Assembly (NCBI GenBank): GCA_020634575.1 | Contig: JACKBM010000055.1 | Span: 1 to 47,497, forward strand | DNA: 47,497 nt | Reading direction: 5' to 3' | DNA from: Ardenticatenales bacterium | GTDB lineage: Bacteria > Chloroflexota > Anaerolineae > Promineifilales > Promineifilaceae | In this document: piece by piece, positions 33,773 through 47,158 of the stretch | How positions within the stretch are numbered: position 1 is the first letter of the stretch | Layout: the number at the start of each line of letters is the position of its first letter | Translations under genes and position numbers: made by a program | Notes under the pieces: generated by a model | What the model saw: the letters and a program-made list of their open reading frames with translations, nothing else | Database searches by the model: none | What the model was told of the DNA's origin: nothing

Positions 33773-34687
33773 TTGTTTAAGAATTTACGTGAGAGCCTGC
33801 GCCGGACAAGGCGCTCGGTTTTTGGCCAAATTGTTAATGTACTGGGCACAGGCGAGATCGATGACGAAACCTGGGAAGACCTGGAAGCGCTGCTGCTTCA
33901 GGCCGATATGGGGGTGCCCACAACCCTGGCTCTGATCGAGGCGATGCAGACCCGGGTGCGCGAGGAAGGTATTTATCGGGCTGATGAACTGCTCAGCACC
34001 ATGAAGCAGGCTATGCTGGAATTGCTCGTTGATCCGCCCGAATTTGCCCTGGAGCGGCCGCGCCAACTCACAGTTGTCCTGGTTGTGGGTGTGAACGGTG
34101 CTGGAAAAACGACCAGCATCGGCAAGTTGGCCCGTTATTATAGACAGAAGGGGCGCAACGTTATGATGGCTGCCGGCGACACGTTCCGGGCAGCCGCCAT
34201 TGACCAGTTACGTGTTTGGAGTGAACGGGCTGATGTGCCCATTGTGGCCGGCCAGCCTGGTGGTGATGCGGCGGCGACGATTTATGATGGTATTCGCGCC
34301 GCCCGGGCGCGCGGTGCTGATTTGTTGCTGGCTGACACGGCCGGGCGCTTGCACACCAAGTTCAACCTGATGCAGGAAATTGAGAAGGTGCGCGCTGTCT
34401 GTGCCCGTAGTGTCCACGACGCGCCCCATGAAGTGTTGTTGGTGATTGATGCCCCAACGGGCCAGAATGCCCTGGTTCAGGCCGCCAAATTCAAGGAATC
34501 CATCGGCGTGACCGGCGTCATCCTTACCAAATTGGATGGCACCGCTAAAGGCGGGATGGTCTTCCCGATCTATCGCGAGTTGGGCCTGCCTGTCCGTTTC
34601 GTCGGCACCGGCGAAGGGATCGACGACATTGCCCCATTTGACAAAGAAGCCTTTGTGGAAGGTTTGTTCAGCAGTGATGGCAGCTAA
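33773..34687 (+). CDS. ftsY: Signal recognition particle receptor FtsY
   Basis: 304 residues with TTG start (33,773), 10 nt after xseB. The N domain (~1-90: [33 protein letters not shown]) and the GTPase G domain follow the SRP-receptor pattern: G1 [27 protein letters not shown]3 [18 protein letters not shown], and G4 [10 protein letters not shown]. The acidic A domain found in E. coli FtsY is absent, as in many other phyla. It docks SRP-ribosome complexes at the membrane for insertion of membrane proteins. Confidence 0.97.
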   Translation: MFKNLRESLRRTRRSVFGQIVNVLGTGEIDDETWEDLEALLLQADMGVPTTLALIEAMQTRVREEGIYRADELLSTMKQAMLELLVDPPEFALERPRQLTVVLVVGVNGAGKTTSIGKLARYYRQKGRNVMMAAGDTFRAAAIDQLRVWSERADVPIVAGQPGGDAAATIYDGIRAARARGADLLLADTAGRLHTKFNLMQEIEKVRAVCARSVHDAPHEVLLVIDAPTGQNALVQAAKFKESIGVTGVILTKLDGTAKGGMVFPIYRELGLPVRFVGTGEGIDDIAPFDKEAFVEGLFSSDGS

Positions 34688-34750
34688 ATCTGCCAGATCG
34701 CTTTGAGATCAATCATTTGCTTTAATTCAGTTATCAGGAACCAAATTCAG

Positions 34751-35858
34751 ATGAGCCTACAAGATATTGTTGCCGAATTAGCTGCCATTCAGGAAACCGT
34801 TGACATTCTGCGGAGGCGGCTTTGACTTACCTACAAAGAATCTAAAGATCGCCCAGCTGGAAGAATATGCCAGACGGCCAGATTTCTGGGACGATCCTGG
34901 TTCAGCCCAGAAAACGATGCAGGAGCTGACCCGGCTGCGCAGCGAGGCTGGCGAATGGGATGTTGTCCGTCGTCGTATTGAGGACGCTCTGGAGTTAGCG
35001 GAGCTGGCGGACGAGGATCTGGAGCCAGAACTGACTACAGAACTCACCGTCTTAAAGACGATGGTCGACAAAATGGAGTTTCGGGCTCTGTTTAGTGGCG
35101 AATACGATGATCGCCAGGCGATTCTGGCGATTCACGCTGGAGCCGGCGGTACAGAAGCCCAGGATTGGGCGGCGATGCTGCAACGGATGTTCCTGCGCTG
35201 GGCCGAGAGCCACGGTTACAAGGTTGAAATCATCGACGAGAGTGCCGGCGATGAAGCGGGCATCAAGAGTATGACCGCTGCGATTCGGGGTGATTACGCT
35301 TACGGCTGGCTTCTGAGCGAGCGCGGCGTACACCGCCTGGTGCGAATTTCGCCCTACGATGCATCCTCGCGCCGGCACACCTCTTTTGCCAAGGTTGAGG
35401 TCTGGCCGGATGTCGCTGAAGAGATTGAAATCGACATTGACGAGAAAGATATCGAGATCCAGCGATTCAAAGCCAGCGGCGCCGGGGGGCAGCATGTGCA
35501 AAAGAATGAGACAGCAGTACGGATCAAGCATCATCCGTCCGGAATCGTGGTATCATGTCAAAACCAGCGTTCACTGACCCAAAATATTGATGCAGCAATG
35601 AAAATCCTGAAGGCGCAGCTCTTTGACCTTGAACAGCGCCGCCAGGAAGCGGAATTATCCCAATTAAAAGGGGAGGATGTTGATGCCGGCTGGGGGAGCC
35701 AGATACGCTCCTATGTGCTGCATCCGTACAAAATGGTGAAGGACCATCGGACTTCACAGGAAACAGGTAATCCCCAGGCGGTGTTGGATGGCGCCCTGGA
35801 TCCATTCATGGAAGCGTATTTGCGGCATCGGCTGGATCAGACACAACCAGAAACATAG
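34751..35858 (+). CDS. prfB: Peptide chain release factor 2, programmed +1 frameshift
   Basis: 24 codons from ATG 34,751 (CAGGAACC upstream) run to TGA at 34,823-34,825; after a +1 shift the product continues from GAC 34,824 to TAG 35,856-35,858, 368 residues in all. The GGQ motif is intact (GAGGQHVQKNETAVRIKHHPSG). The stop-codon recognition motif, usually SPF in RF2, reads SPY here (ISPYDASSRRHTSF). RF2 reads UGA and UAA; the UGA in its own gene lets RF2 level control its synthesis. In this genome UGA also encodes Sec in selD, so RF2 level may affect both. It follows ftsY by 63 nt. Confidence 0.96.
34811..34826 (+). promoter_or_regulatory. RF2 programmed frameshift site
   Basis: CGGAGGCGG followed by CTT TGA C: an internal Shine-Dalgarno-like GGAGG just before the slippery CTT codon (34,820-34,822) and in-frame TGA (34,823-34,825). 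This is the classical bacterial prfB recoding signal. Confidence 0.95.
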
Positions 35859-35948
35859 GTGATGGACTGGAAGCATCGGTCAGGGAGCAGATTTTTCCCT
35901 GGTGTGGGCTTGTGGTGATTTTCCTTAAGGTTTACATAGGAGAACAGA

Positions 35949-37424
35949 ATGAGTAAAAGTAAAGGTGGTGGTCGCGTGCAGCGGCCAACGGCTGTCAAGT
36001 CACGCGGCCGCATCAACCGGACAATGGAACCTTCAGGACGTAAGGTCAGATCCAGTTTGCAGACGGCGCGCAATAAGGCCCGTGAGTCGGCCAATGAACG
36101 CGCCGTGCGGGCAGCCAAAGCTGGTCGGGTAGCGCCAAACATTGCGCGCCGGCCGGCAGCCCAACCGGCGCCGCGCCAGACCAATGATTTCCGCCGTATC
36201 CAGAATGCCCGGCGTCAGCAACAGGTGTTGAACCGTCAGCAGCGGCGGGTGGCGGCTGTGGGCGGGGCGGCGGCCGCAGGCGCTGTCGTGGCGTCACAAG
36301 CGGGGCAGGTGGCCCGGCCGCGGCGGCGGCAGGTCAATACCGGTGCAGCAGGTGGTAACCTCACACCTGAACTGCAGCAGGCCATGAGCAGCGTGCAATC
36401 GCAATATGCCCAGCTTGAGGCAGAAGCGCAATTGAGCGAGGTTTACGAAGATATTGGCCGGATGGATGCCCAGTTGACCGAACTGTCACTGGAACTGGAT
36501 GAGTTGGAAAGCCGTGGGTATGTTCATGGCGCCAGCATCGATGACCGGATTGAACTATTTAGCCAGAAGTGGGAAGCGCTGCAGCCGAAGCTGGAAGAAG
36601 AGCTGAAGCGCCAGGTTGCCCTCCTGGATACCGGTCTGGATGACGTGGAAAACAAAGTCAACGCGATGCAAGGCCGGCCTTCGCAAGGCACCATCCAGGC
36701 AGCCCAAACGGCAGCGGCCGGTTTTGATAGCCGGGTGAATGCAGCTGAGCGCAGCATTGCCGGTCTCTATGAAGAAGTGAAGTCACAGCTCTACCAGATC
36801 AGCTATGAACTGCGCCAGATCGACTGGATGCTGGACCATCTCGAGACGGCCACCGATATTTCTCTGTATGAGGCGGAAGGACCGTTGGCTGCCGTCGAAG
36901 CTGAATGGCAACAGGATGGTGAGGAAGGGCCGGATGGCATTCTGTATCTGACGGACCAGCGCATGCTCTTTGAACAGCGTGAAGAGGTTGTGACCAAGAA
37001 GCTGTTCGGCATCATCAAGACAGATTCGGAGATGATTCAGGGGCTACTCTGGGATGTCGATACCGAGGATATTGAGGAGATCAAGCATGCTCGGGAAGGT
37101 GGTTTCCTGGGCATGGGCAAAGATGAGATCATCGAATTTGTCTTCTCGGCGGATGCCTCAATTTCCCGGGCTCGCTTCAAGCTTGAAGGGCAGAAAGCGG
37201 AGGATTGGGTAAAACTGATCAGGCGCGTTATGTCCGGGGAAATCGACCAGGATCGAGCGGATGATTATGTTGAGGAGCTGGAAGAAGCTGTGGCGGTTAA
37301 CGCGGCGTTCCCGGAAAGCTGCCCCAACTGCCGGGGCCCGCTTGAGGCGCCGCCCCGGGGTGTGGCCAGCATTCAGTGCCCGTACTGCGATGCCACGATC
37401 ACGCCGATCAAGGACGAAGAGTAG
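35949..37424 (+). CDS. Unknown protein: basic tail, coiled coil, PH/GRAM-like domain and zinc ribbon
   Basis: 491 residues. Residues 1-~140 are strongly basic and low-complexity (Arg/Ala/Gln: SKSKGGGRVQRPTAVKSRGR, NARRQQQVLNRQQRRVAA). Residues ~145-305 are heptad-rich and likely a coiled coil. Residues ~310-430 contain GPDGILYLTDQRMLFEQREEVVTKKLFG, the beta-strand pattern of bacterial PH/GRAM-like domains. The C-terminus has CPNC...CPYC, a one-zinc ribbon, and an acidic end. There is no membrane segment. The basic tail could bind nucleic acid or acidic protein, but this is inference. It stands between prfB and rpoC with its own terminator. I cannot name a family. Confidence 0.8.
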   Translation: MSKSKGGGRVQRPTAVKSRGRINRTMEPSGRKVRSSLQTARNKARESANERAVRAAKAGRVAPNIARRPAAQPAPRQTNDFRRIQNARRQQQVLNRQQRRVAAVGGAAAAGAVVASQAGQVARPRRRQVNTGAAGGNLTPELQQAMSSVQSQYAQLEAEAQLSEVYEDIGRMDAQLTELSLELDELESRGYVHGASIDDRIELFSQKWEALQPKLEEELKRQVALLDTGLDDVENKVNAMQGRPSQGTIQAAQTAAAGFDSRVNAAERSIAGLYEEVKSQLYQISYELRQIDWMLDHLETATDISLYEAEGPLAAVEAEWQQDGEEGPDGILYLTDQRMLFEQREEVVTKKLFGIIKTDSEMIQGLLWDVDTEDIEEIKHAREGGFLGMGKDEIIEFVFSADASISRARFKLEGQKAEDWVKLIRRVMSGEIDQDRADDYVEELEEAVAVNAAFPESCPNCRGPLEAPPRGVASIQCPYCDATITPIKDEE

Positions 37425-37433
37425 GTTTTTTGG

Positions 37434-37477
37434 GGTCTGGCGCGGACTGAGATGGTCTGGCGCCAGACCTTTTTTTG
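37434..37477 (+). terminator. Intrinsic terminator of the coiled-coil/zinc-ribbon gene
   Basis: GGTCTGGCG (from 37,434) pairs with CGCCAGACC (37,461-37,469), followed by a run of eight T. A second GGTCTGG (37,454-37,460) next to the right arm offers an alternative pairing. Confidence 0.8.
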
Positions 37478-37511
37478 CCAGTTAGCCTCTCTTATTTTCC
37501 TGTTAGATTTC

Positions 37512-37539
37512 TTGACAGTTTGCTGGCTGTCTATATAAT
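37512..37539 (+). promoter_or_regulatory. Strong sigma-70-type promoter of rpoC
   Basis: TTGACA (37,512-37,517), 16-nt spacer, TATAAT (37,534-37,539), both perfect matches. Transcription should start near 37,546. Confidence 0.75.
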
Positions 37540-37590
37540 TCACCTATTGAGGCGGTGAAAAAGGTACCATAAGTAACCACCATTTTTGAG

Positions 37591-37623
37591 GAGCGTTAGC
37601 CATAGGGCTAAACGCTCTTTTTG
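37591..37623 (+). terminator. Terminator hairpin within the rpoC leader
   Basis: GAGCGTTAGCC (37,591-37,601), loop ATAG, GGCTAAACGCTC (37,606-37,617), one bulged base, then TTTTT. It lies ~45 nt after the predicted start site and ~190 nt before rpoC, so it could act as an attenuator or end a short RNA. Confidence 0.75.
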
Positions 37624-37812
37624 CGCGTTATAAGTAAACTGCCTCAATGAACGTGAAGTGGCCCGGCTTCGCATGTGAGCAAACCTTCACAAAATGTATT
37701 CTGTGGACTTTGGCCAAGTCAAAGCTGGTAGGGGGCGTGCTTTCCAATCTTTAGCCAGCCTGCGCACAGACAGATTTCCATTTTAACCCTTGATCTAGGG
37801 AGGTCGACCTAC

Positions 37813-42150
<4,338 letters not shown>

Positions 42151-42180
42151 GCTCTGAGTTTTCTGGATTAAATTAGGAGA

Positions 42181-42210
42181 AGGGCACCTCAGCCGAGGTG
42201 CCCTTTTTTG
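42181..42210 (+). terminator. Intrinsic terminator of rpoC
   Basis: GGGCACCTC, loop AGCC, GAGGTGCCC, then six T. It ends 5 nt before the convergent polyprenyl synthase gene. Confidence 0.92.
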
Positions 42211-42214
42211 TTGT

Positions 42215-43246
42215 CTAGTGCTCGCGGCGGAGCAGATTAGCGGTCAGCGCTTCCAGGGCCTGGCCGGCGTCACCGGCCGGTGACGCCGCTGCAAAATGCT
42301 CCAGGGCACTGCTGGTCAGCTCAGTCGCCTTCGCTTCGGCAAACTCGCGGGCGCCGATCTCGTCGAGCAGGCGAATAGCCTCGCTGACGAACTGCCCATC
42401 GTGACTATCAGCGGGCGCCTCATACAGATCGCGCAGGGCGCTGCTCTCGGCGATGCCAAAGAGCACGGGCAGTGTCTTTTTACGCGTCTCAATGTCGGTA
42501 GCGGCCGATTTGCCGATGACGGCTTCTTCCCCCCAGATGCCCAGAATATCGTCGATTACCTGGAAGGCGAGGCCCAGCTTCAGGCCAAACTGCTGATAAT
42601 GTCGGATTGTCTTCTCGTCCTGCCCGGCGATGATCGCGCCCAGCTCAGTACATAACGCCAGAAGCGCAGCAGTCTTGCCGTTAATCATGCGGAGGTACTC
42701 GTCGACTACAACGGCAGCTCGCCCTTCAAAATCCATGTCCAGATGCTGGCCAATGGTCAGATCCAGGCAGGTTTCGTCCAGGCGACGGATGGCCTGGACG
42801 ACGGCGGCGGCGGGCACGCCCCGGTCAAAGAGGCGGGCCATGGCCAGGTGAGCGGCGGCAAACATCGCGTCGCCCGCATTGATCGCCTGGGGCGAGCCCC
42901 AGATTGTCCAGACGGTGGGCCGGCCGCGGCGGGTGGGGCTGGCGTCCTGAATATCGTCGTGGATCAGGGTGAAGTTATGCAGGATCTCGATGGCGGCACC
43001 GGCCGGTACGGCCTGCTGCCAATCACCACCGGCAGCAGCGCAGGCGAGGAGGCAGAGAACCGGCCGGATACGCTTACCGCCGTTGCCGGCCAGGGGCGCA
43101 AACTGTTCGTCAACCCAGCCCATGTGATAATGGATCATGCCGTAAAACGGCTTGATGCCGGGCTGTTTTTCAGCCAGCACGGCCTGCATCTCAGCTTCAA
43201 TCGCCGCAATAAGGGGCGCTGCCTGACGGGTATATGCGTCACTCAT
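42215..43246 (-). CDS. Polyprenyl diphosphate synthase (trans-isoprenyl, short chain)
   Basis: 343 residues; ATG at 43,246 with TAGGTAA upstream, 8 nt after the isomerase stop. The isoprenyl-synthase fold is clear: GGKRIRPVLCLLAC, IEILHNFTLIHDDIQD with the first Asp-rich motif DDIQD, RRGRPTVW, and the second motif region AFQVIDDILG. The second motif reads DDILG rather than DDxxD. By family knowledge it condenses IPP with allylic diphosphates to C15-C25 chains; product length cannot be read reliably here. With the isomerase gene it forms a small isoprenoid operon. Confidence 0.92.
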   Translation of the reverse strand: MSDAYTRQAAPLIAAIEAEMQAVLAEKQPGIKPFYGMIHYHMGWVDEQFAPLAGNGGKRIRPVLCLLACAAAGGDWQQAVPAGAAIEILHNFTLIHDDIQDASPTRRGRPTVWTIWGSPQAINAGDAMFAAAHLAMARLFDRGVPAAAVVQAIRRLDETCLDLTIGQHLDMDFEGRAAVVVDEYLRMINGKTAALLALCTELGAIIAGQDEKTIRHYQQFGLKLGLAFQVIDDILGIWGEEAVIGKSAATDIETRKKTLPVLFGIAESSALRDLYEAPADSHDGQFVSEAIRLLDEIGAREFAEAKATELTSSALEHFAAASPAGDAGQALEALTANLLRREH

Positions 43247-43254
43247 GAAATTAC

Positions 43255-44313
43255 CTAGAATTCATTGTGTAAAGGGGTTTCAGCCAGGGCGGACAGGTCG
43301 CCGGCGCCGGCACAAAGCATGGCCACACGCAGTTCGGCTGTTACGCTTTCGGCCAGTTCAATGACACCGTCCACGCCGCCGGCATCTGCCGCCCGCAAGA
43401 AGTCGCCGGCAATGCCGACCAGGTTGGCGCCCAGGGCAATACATTTGGCCACATCGATCCCATTGCGGATACCGCCGCTGGCAAAGACCGGCAGATGGGG
43501 GGCCGCTTCCCGGCAGTAGCGCAAAGAGACGGCCGTAGGAATGCCCCAATCGACAAAAGCACCCGCGACCCGGGCGTGTTTGGCCGTTGGGGCGCGGTAC
43601 ATTTCCACCTGGCTCCAGGAGGTGCCGCCGGCGCCGGCTACATCCAGCGCTGCCACGCCGGCCGATAAAAGCTGTTGGGCCGCCTCACGGGAAAAGCCCC
43701 AGCCCACTTCCTTGGCGATAACAGGTACCGGCAACTGGCGGCAGATCTGCTCGATTTTGCCCAGCAAGCCAGCAAAATTACCATCCCCTTCCGGCTGGAC
43801 CGCCTCCTGCAAAACGTTCAGATGCAGGATAAGCGCATCCGCCTCCACCATATCGACGGCGCGCTGACAGTGGGAAAGGCCGTAGCCGTAATTGAGCTGC
43901 ACGGCGCCCACATTGGCAAAGAGCAGGATGTCCGGGGCCACGCGGCGCACCTGGTAAGAGCGGGCCAGCGACTCATCTTCGAGGGCAGCTCGCTGCGAGC
44001 CCAGGCCCATGGCCAGGCCGGCCGCCTGAGCCGCTTCGGCCAGGGTTAGATTGATTTGCTCGGCTGCTTCAGTGCCGCCGGTCATGGAGGAAATGAGCAG
44101 AGGCTGCGGGATCGTTTTGCCGAACAGGGTGCAGCTCGTGTCGACGGCCGCCAGGTCCAGCTCGGGCAGGGCCTGATGCATGAAGAAATAGCGCTCCAGG
44201 CCGGTGGTTAACTGGCGGAAGTAGACATCCTCTTCCAGGTTAATGCGGATATGGTCCGCCTTGCGCCGTTCATGAATCTGCCCATCTGGCGGATTCAAGC
44301 TCTCGTCTCCCAT
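43255..44313 (-). CDS. fni: Type 2 isopentenyl-diphosphate delta-isomerase (FMN-dependent)
   Basis: 352 residues from ATG 44,313, which has GGAG 5 nt upstream; a TTG one codon earlier is less likely. Signature segments: [14 protein letters not shown] at the N-terminus, [68 protein letters not shown], and the FMN-phosphate loop [26 protein letters not shown]. It interconverts IPP and DMAPP using reduced FMN and Mg2+. It is the first gene of the operon with the polyprenyl synthase; the two supply precursors for lipid carriers, quinones or carotenoids. Confidence 0.96.
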   Translation of the reverse strand: MGDESLNPPDGQIHERRKADHIRINLEEDVYFRQLTTGLERYFFMHQALPELDLAAVDTSCTLFGKTIPQPLLISSMTGGTEAAEQINLTLAEAAQAAGLAMGLGSQRAALEDESLARSYQVRRVAPDILLFANVGAVQLNYGYGLSHCQRAVDMVEADALILHLNVLQEAVQPEGDGNFAGLLGKIEQICRQLPVPVIAKEVGWGFSREAAQQLLSAGVAALDVAGAGGTSWSQVEMYRAPTAKHARVAGAFVDWGIPTAVSLRYCREAAPHLPVFASGGIRNGIDVAKCIALGANLVGIAGDFLRAADAGGVDGVIELAESVTAELRVAMLCAGAGDLSALAETPLHNEF

Positions 44314-44620
44314 CAAATCTCCGTTTCTTGTCAGGTGATGTTACCGGCCGGTTCAGGGACTTGGCCATTTTCTACGATAACGCTACGAGTATACTATGCG
44401 GGGATACCTTTTACGAAAACTATCCTTTTATACGCGTCCGAATCGCGTTACAATGAGCCGGACATCATTGTAAGTTTAATTGTTACGGTTGGCTGTTAAG
44501 CTGTGACCTATAATGTGGCGTTTGCCCATTGTAAGGCAGCCGCCGGCACCCTCATCTGCTGGCAGGGCCGCCGCCTAATCCGAACCTTTTGAGCATTTTT
44601 CCAAGCATCAAGGAGCAATT
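44314..44620. promoter_or_regulatory. Divergent promoter region of fni (-) and the UXS-like gene (+)
   Basis: A 307-bp gap. A perfect TATAAT lies at 44,509-44,514 on the plus strand but no good -35 box stands 16-18 nt before it. On the minus strand TATACT near 44,390 may serve fni. One copy of ACCGGCCGGT lies near 44,343. AAGGAGC precedes the epimerase ATG. No gene is seen. Confidence 0.4.
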
Positions 44621-45562
44621 ATGCGTGTATTAATTACCGGAGCGGCCGGATTTCTGGGCTCGCACCTGAGTGACCGTTTCCTGGCCGAGGGGCACACAGT
44701 CATCGGCATGGATAACCTGATTACCGGCAGTATGGATAATATCGGCCATCTGATGGGCCATGACCGGTTCACATTCGTCAAACACAATGTCTACAATTAC
44801 ATTTATGTAGATGGGCCGTTGGATGCTGTGCTGCACTTTGCCTCGCCCGCCAGCCCGAACGATTATCTCGAACACCCCATTCCCACCATGAAAGTTGGTT
44901 CGATCGGCACGCTGAACACCCTGGGTCTCGCCAAAGCGAAAGGGGCCCGTTTTCTGCTGGCATCGACGTCTGAAGTGTATGGTGATCCTCAGGTTAACCC
45001 GCAGCCGGAAACCTACTGGGGCCATGTGAACCCGATTGGGCCGCGCGGCGTTTATGATGAGGCCAAGCGCTTCGCTGAAGCGATGACGATGGCCTATCAT
45101 CGTTACCACGGCGTTGAGACCCGCATTGTCCGTATTTTCAACACTTACGGCCCGCGCATGCGTCTGCATGATGGCCGTGTGGTGCCCAATTTCATTTATC
45201 AGGCGCTCAATGGTGAACCACTAACGGTTTACATGGGTGGAAAGCAGACCCGCTCCTTCCAGTATTACTCTGATCTGGTCGATGGCGTTTACCGGCTGCT
45301 GCATTCGGATGAAACTGGCCCGGTGAATATTGGCAATCCTTCAGAAATTAGCATTTTGCAGTTTGCGGAAGCGGTCCTGGCTGCCACGGGCAGCGACTCC
45401 AAGATCGTCTATGTTGAGCCTGAAGATGATCGGATCACCGATGATCCCAAGGTGCGCCGGCCGGATATCACCAAGGCCAAGAGCATCCTCAGCTGGGAGC
45501 CAAAAGTTGACCTGGCGACCGGTCTGGCTGAGACGGTCGCCTATTTCCGGGACAAGGTATAG
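44621..45562 (+). CDS. UDP-glucuronate decarboxylase-like NAD-dependent sugar epimerase/dehydratase
   Basis: 313 residues, ATG after AAGGAG. Extended-SDR features: [10 protein letters not shown] for NAD binding, [27 protein letters not shown], and the catalytic YDEAK ([16 protein letters not shown]). The [11 protein letters not shown] and [18 protein letters not shown] combination is typical of UDP-xylose synthases (UXS), which turn UDP-glucuronate into UDP-xylose; related 4,6-dehydratases cannot be excluded. It would supply nucleotide sugars for surface polysaccharide. It is followed after 3 nt by an O-antigen-ligase-like gene, which supports the glycan role. Confidence 0.88.
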   Translation: MRVLITGAAGFLGSHLSDRFLAEGHTVIGMDNLITGSMDNIGHLMGHDRFTFVKHNVYNYIYVDGPLDAVLHFASPASPNDYLEHPIPTMKVGSIGTLNTLGLAKAKGARFLLASTSEVYGDPQVNPQPETYWGHVNPIGPRGVYDEAKRFAEAMTMAYHRYHGVETRIVRIFNTYGPRMRLHDGRVVPNFIYQALNGEPLTVYMGGKQTRSFQYYSDLVDGVYRLLHSDETGPVNIGNPSEISILQFAEAVLAATGSDSKIVYVEPEDDRITDDPKVRRPDITKAKSILSWEPKVDLATGLAETVAYFRDKV

Positions 45563-45565
45563 CGT

Positions 45566-47158
45566 TTGTTTTTGAACCAGGTCCGGCAGCGAGCATTTTT
45601 CGTCGGGGCCGCCAGGGGTCAGCTTGTCTGGCCTATCCTGGCGGCCCTGGTTGCGTTCTTGCTGGCCTGGCTGCCACCGCTCTGGGGTGGTCTGCTTCTG
45701 GCGACATTGGCGGTGGTATTGCTGGTTATGATCCGGCCAGAAGCCGGCCTATTGCTAATGTTGCTGGCCGGCCCGCTGGGGGCTGTGGAGAGCGCGTTTC
45801 TGGGTAACAGTCCGCTTGATAGTGGGCAGTTCTTCTTTCTGCTGACAGTGGCGGCCTGGACCGGCCGGTCCCTGGCCCGCAAGCGCCTCGTCATTCACCA
45901 AACCCCCCTCAACCTGCCGTTCGCCCTCTTCATTGGTGTGGGTTTCCTCAGTTTGCTTTGGGCGCCATCGCGCTTGCTGGCCGTCCTGGAATTGAGCAAA
46001 TGGCTGGAGATCTGGCTCCTGATGCAGATCGTGCTGGATCTGGGCAAGGGGGATGGCTCAGGCTCGCGACGCTGGATCTGGTGGGTGACCGGCTTTCTGC
46101 TCATTGCCGGGCTAAGCCAGGCGCTCTGGGGCATCTGGCAATTTGGTTTGCAGGGGGATGGGCCGGAGCATTTTGCCATCCTGGGTGGCCGCTTCTATCG
46201 GGCCTACGGCAGTTATCAGCAGCCCAATCCGTTCGGCGGCTTTATGCACCTGAATGCCGGCCTGGCGTTAGGGGCTCTATTGGGTCTACTGGGTCTTTGT
46301 GGTCGTGCGCATTTTGCCTGGGTTGGCGAAGCCTGGCGTGAGCCGGGCAGGAATTTCCGGCGGCTTGGGAAACGGATCCAGTTGCCAGAACTGGTGCGCT
46401 CGCTGCGGCGCTGTGTGAACGAGCAGGGCTGGCTGCTGCTGATTCTGGGTGGCACGCTGTTTCTGCTGGTGGCAGGGCTGGTGGTTTCCTGGAGCCGCGG
46501 AGCCTGGCTGGGCTGGGCCGCGGGGCTGGCTGTATTGGTCCTGCTGCTGCCCCGGCGCAGTTGGCAGGGTATTGCCCTGTTTGGTCTGGCCGGGGTAGGG
46601 TTGCTGCTTATCTGGCAAGCTGGCCTGATTCCGCCCTCGCTGGCGGCCCGGCTGACCAGTTGGACGGCAGATTTCCAGCTGGGCGATGTGCGCGGGGTGG
46701 ATATCAATGATGCCAATTTTGCCGTCCTGGAGCGGCTGGCGCATTGGCAGGCCGCCATCGACATGGCCCGGTACAATTTCTGGTTTGGTGTGGGTTTTGG
46801 CAACTATGGACCGGCCTATGCTGAGTTTGCCTTGCTGAACTGGGTCAATCCCTTAGGACATGCCCATAATTACTACCTGAATCTGCTGGCAGAGGTTGGC
46901 ATGACAGGCTTTATCGCGTATGCTTTCCTGTGGCTGACCGTTGCCTATCAAACGGTCAGGCTTATACGCCGGTTGGACTGGCCGTATCGTGGTCTGGCGC
47001 TAGGTTTGATGGCTGCCTGGAGTTCCCTGGCGGTGCATCATTTGTTGGATAAGTTGTATGTCAATAACATCTATCTGCATCTGGGTGTCATGTTCGGGTT
47101 GCTGATGTTGCTGGCAGGCGAACAGAAACATGGGCATTATGATTCTTCGAGTCTCTGA
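45566..47158 (+). CDS. O-antigen ligase/polymerase family membrane protein (WaaL/Wzy-like)
   Basis: 530 residues with a TTG start 3 nt after the epimerase stop. About 11-13 membrane helices are apparent, with a long extracytoplasmic loop between ~390 and 440. The Wzy_C-type signature GHAHNYYLNLLAEVGMTGFIAYAF carries the conserved His-Asn pair, and SWSRGAWLGW fits the family's first conserved Arg-containing segment. Proteins of this type join polysaccharide units to lipid or polymerise them at the outer face of the cytoplasmic membrane. The acceptor is unknown. The C-terminus overlaps the start of the next gene by 20-29 nt. Confidence 0.88.
   Translation: MFLNQVRQRAFFVGAARGQLVWPILAALVAFLLAWLPPLWGGLLLATLAVVLLVMIRPEAGLLLMLLAGPLGAVESAFLGNSPLDSGQFFFLLTVAAWTGRSLARKRLVIHQTPLNLPFALFIGVGFLSLLWAPSRLLAVLELSKWLEIWLLMQIVLDLGKGDGSGSRRWIWWVTGFLLIAGLSQALWGIWQFGLQGDGPEHFAILGGRFYRAYGSYQQPNPFGGFMHLNAGLALGALLGLLGLCGRAHFAWVGEAWREPGRNFRRLGKRIQLPELVRSLRRCVNEQGWLLLILGGTLFLLVAGLVVSWSRGAWLGWAAGLAVLVLLLPRRSWQGIALFGLAGVGLLLIWQAGLIPPSLAARLTSWTADFQLGDVRGVDINDANFAVLERLAHWQAAIDMARYNFWFGVGFGNYGPAYAEFALLNWVNPLGHAHNYYLNLLAEVGMTGFIAYAFLWLTVAYQTVRLIRRLDWPYRGLALGLMAAWSSLAVHHLLDKLYVNNIYLHLGVMFGLLMLLAGEQKHGHYDSSSL

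Larger units (their letters stand above)
37425..37812 (+). promoter_or_regulatory. Intergenic region with promoter, attenuator-like terminator and rpoC leader
   Basis: These 388 bp hold a terminator for the preceding gene, the rpoC promoter, a leader of ~265 nt with an internal terminator at 37,591-37,622, and GGGAGG just before the GTG start. AAAAAGGTACC...TTTTT (about 37,557-37,587) may form another weak stem. No gene is seen. Confidence 0.6.
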
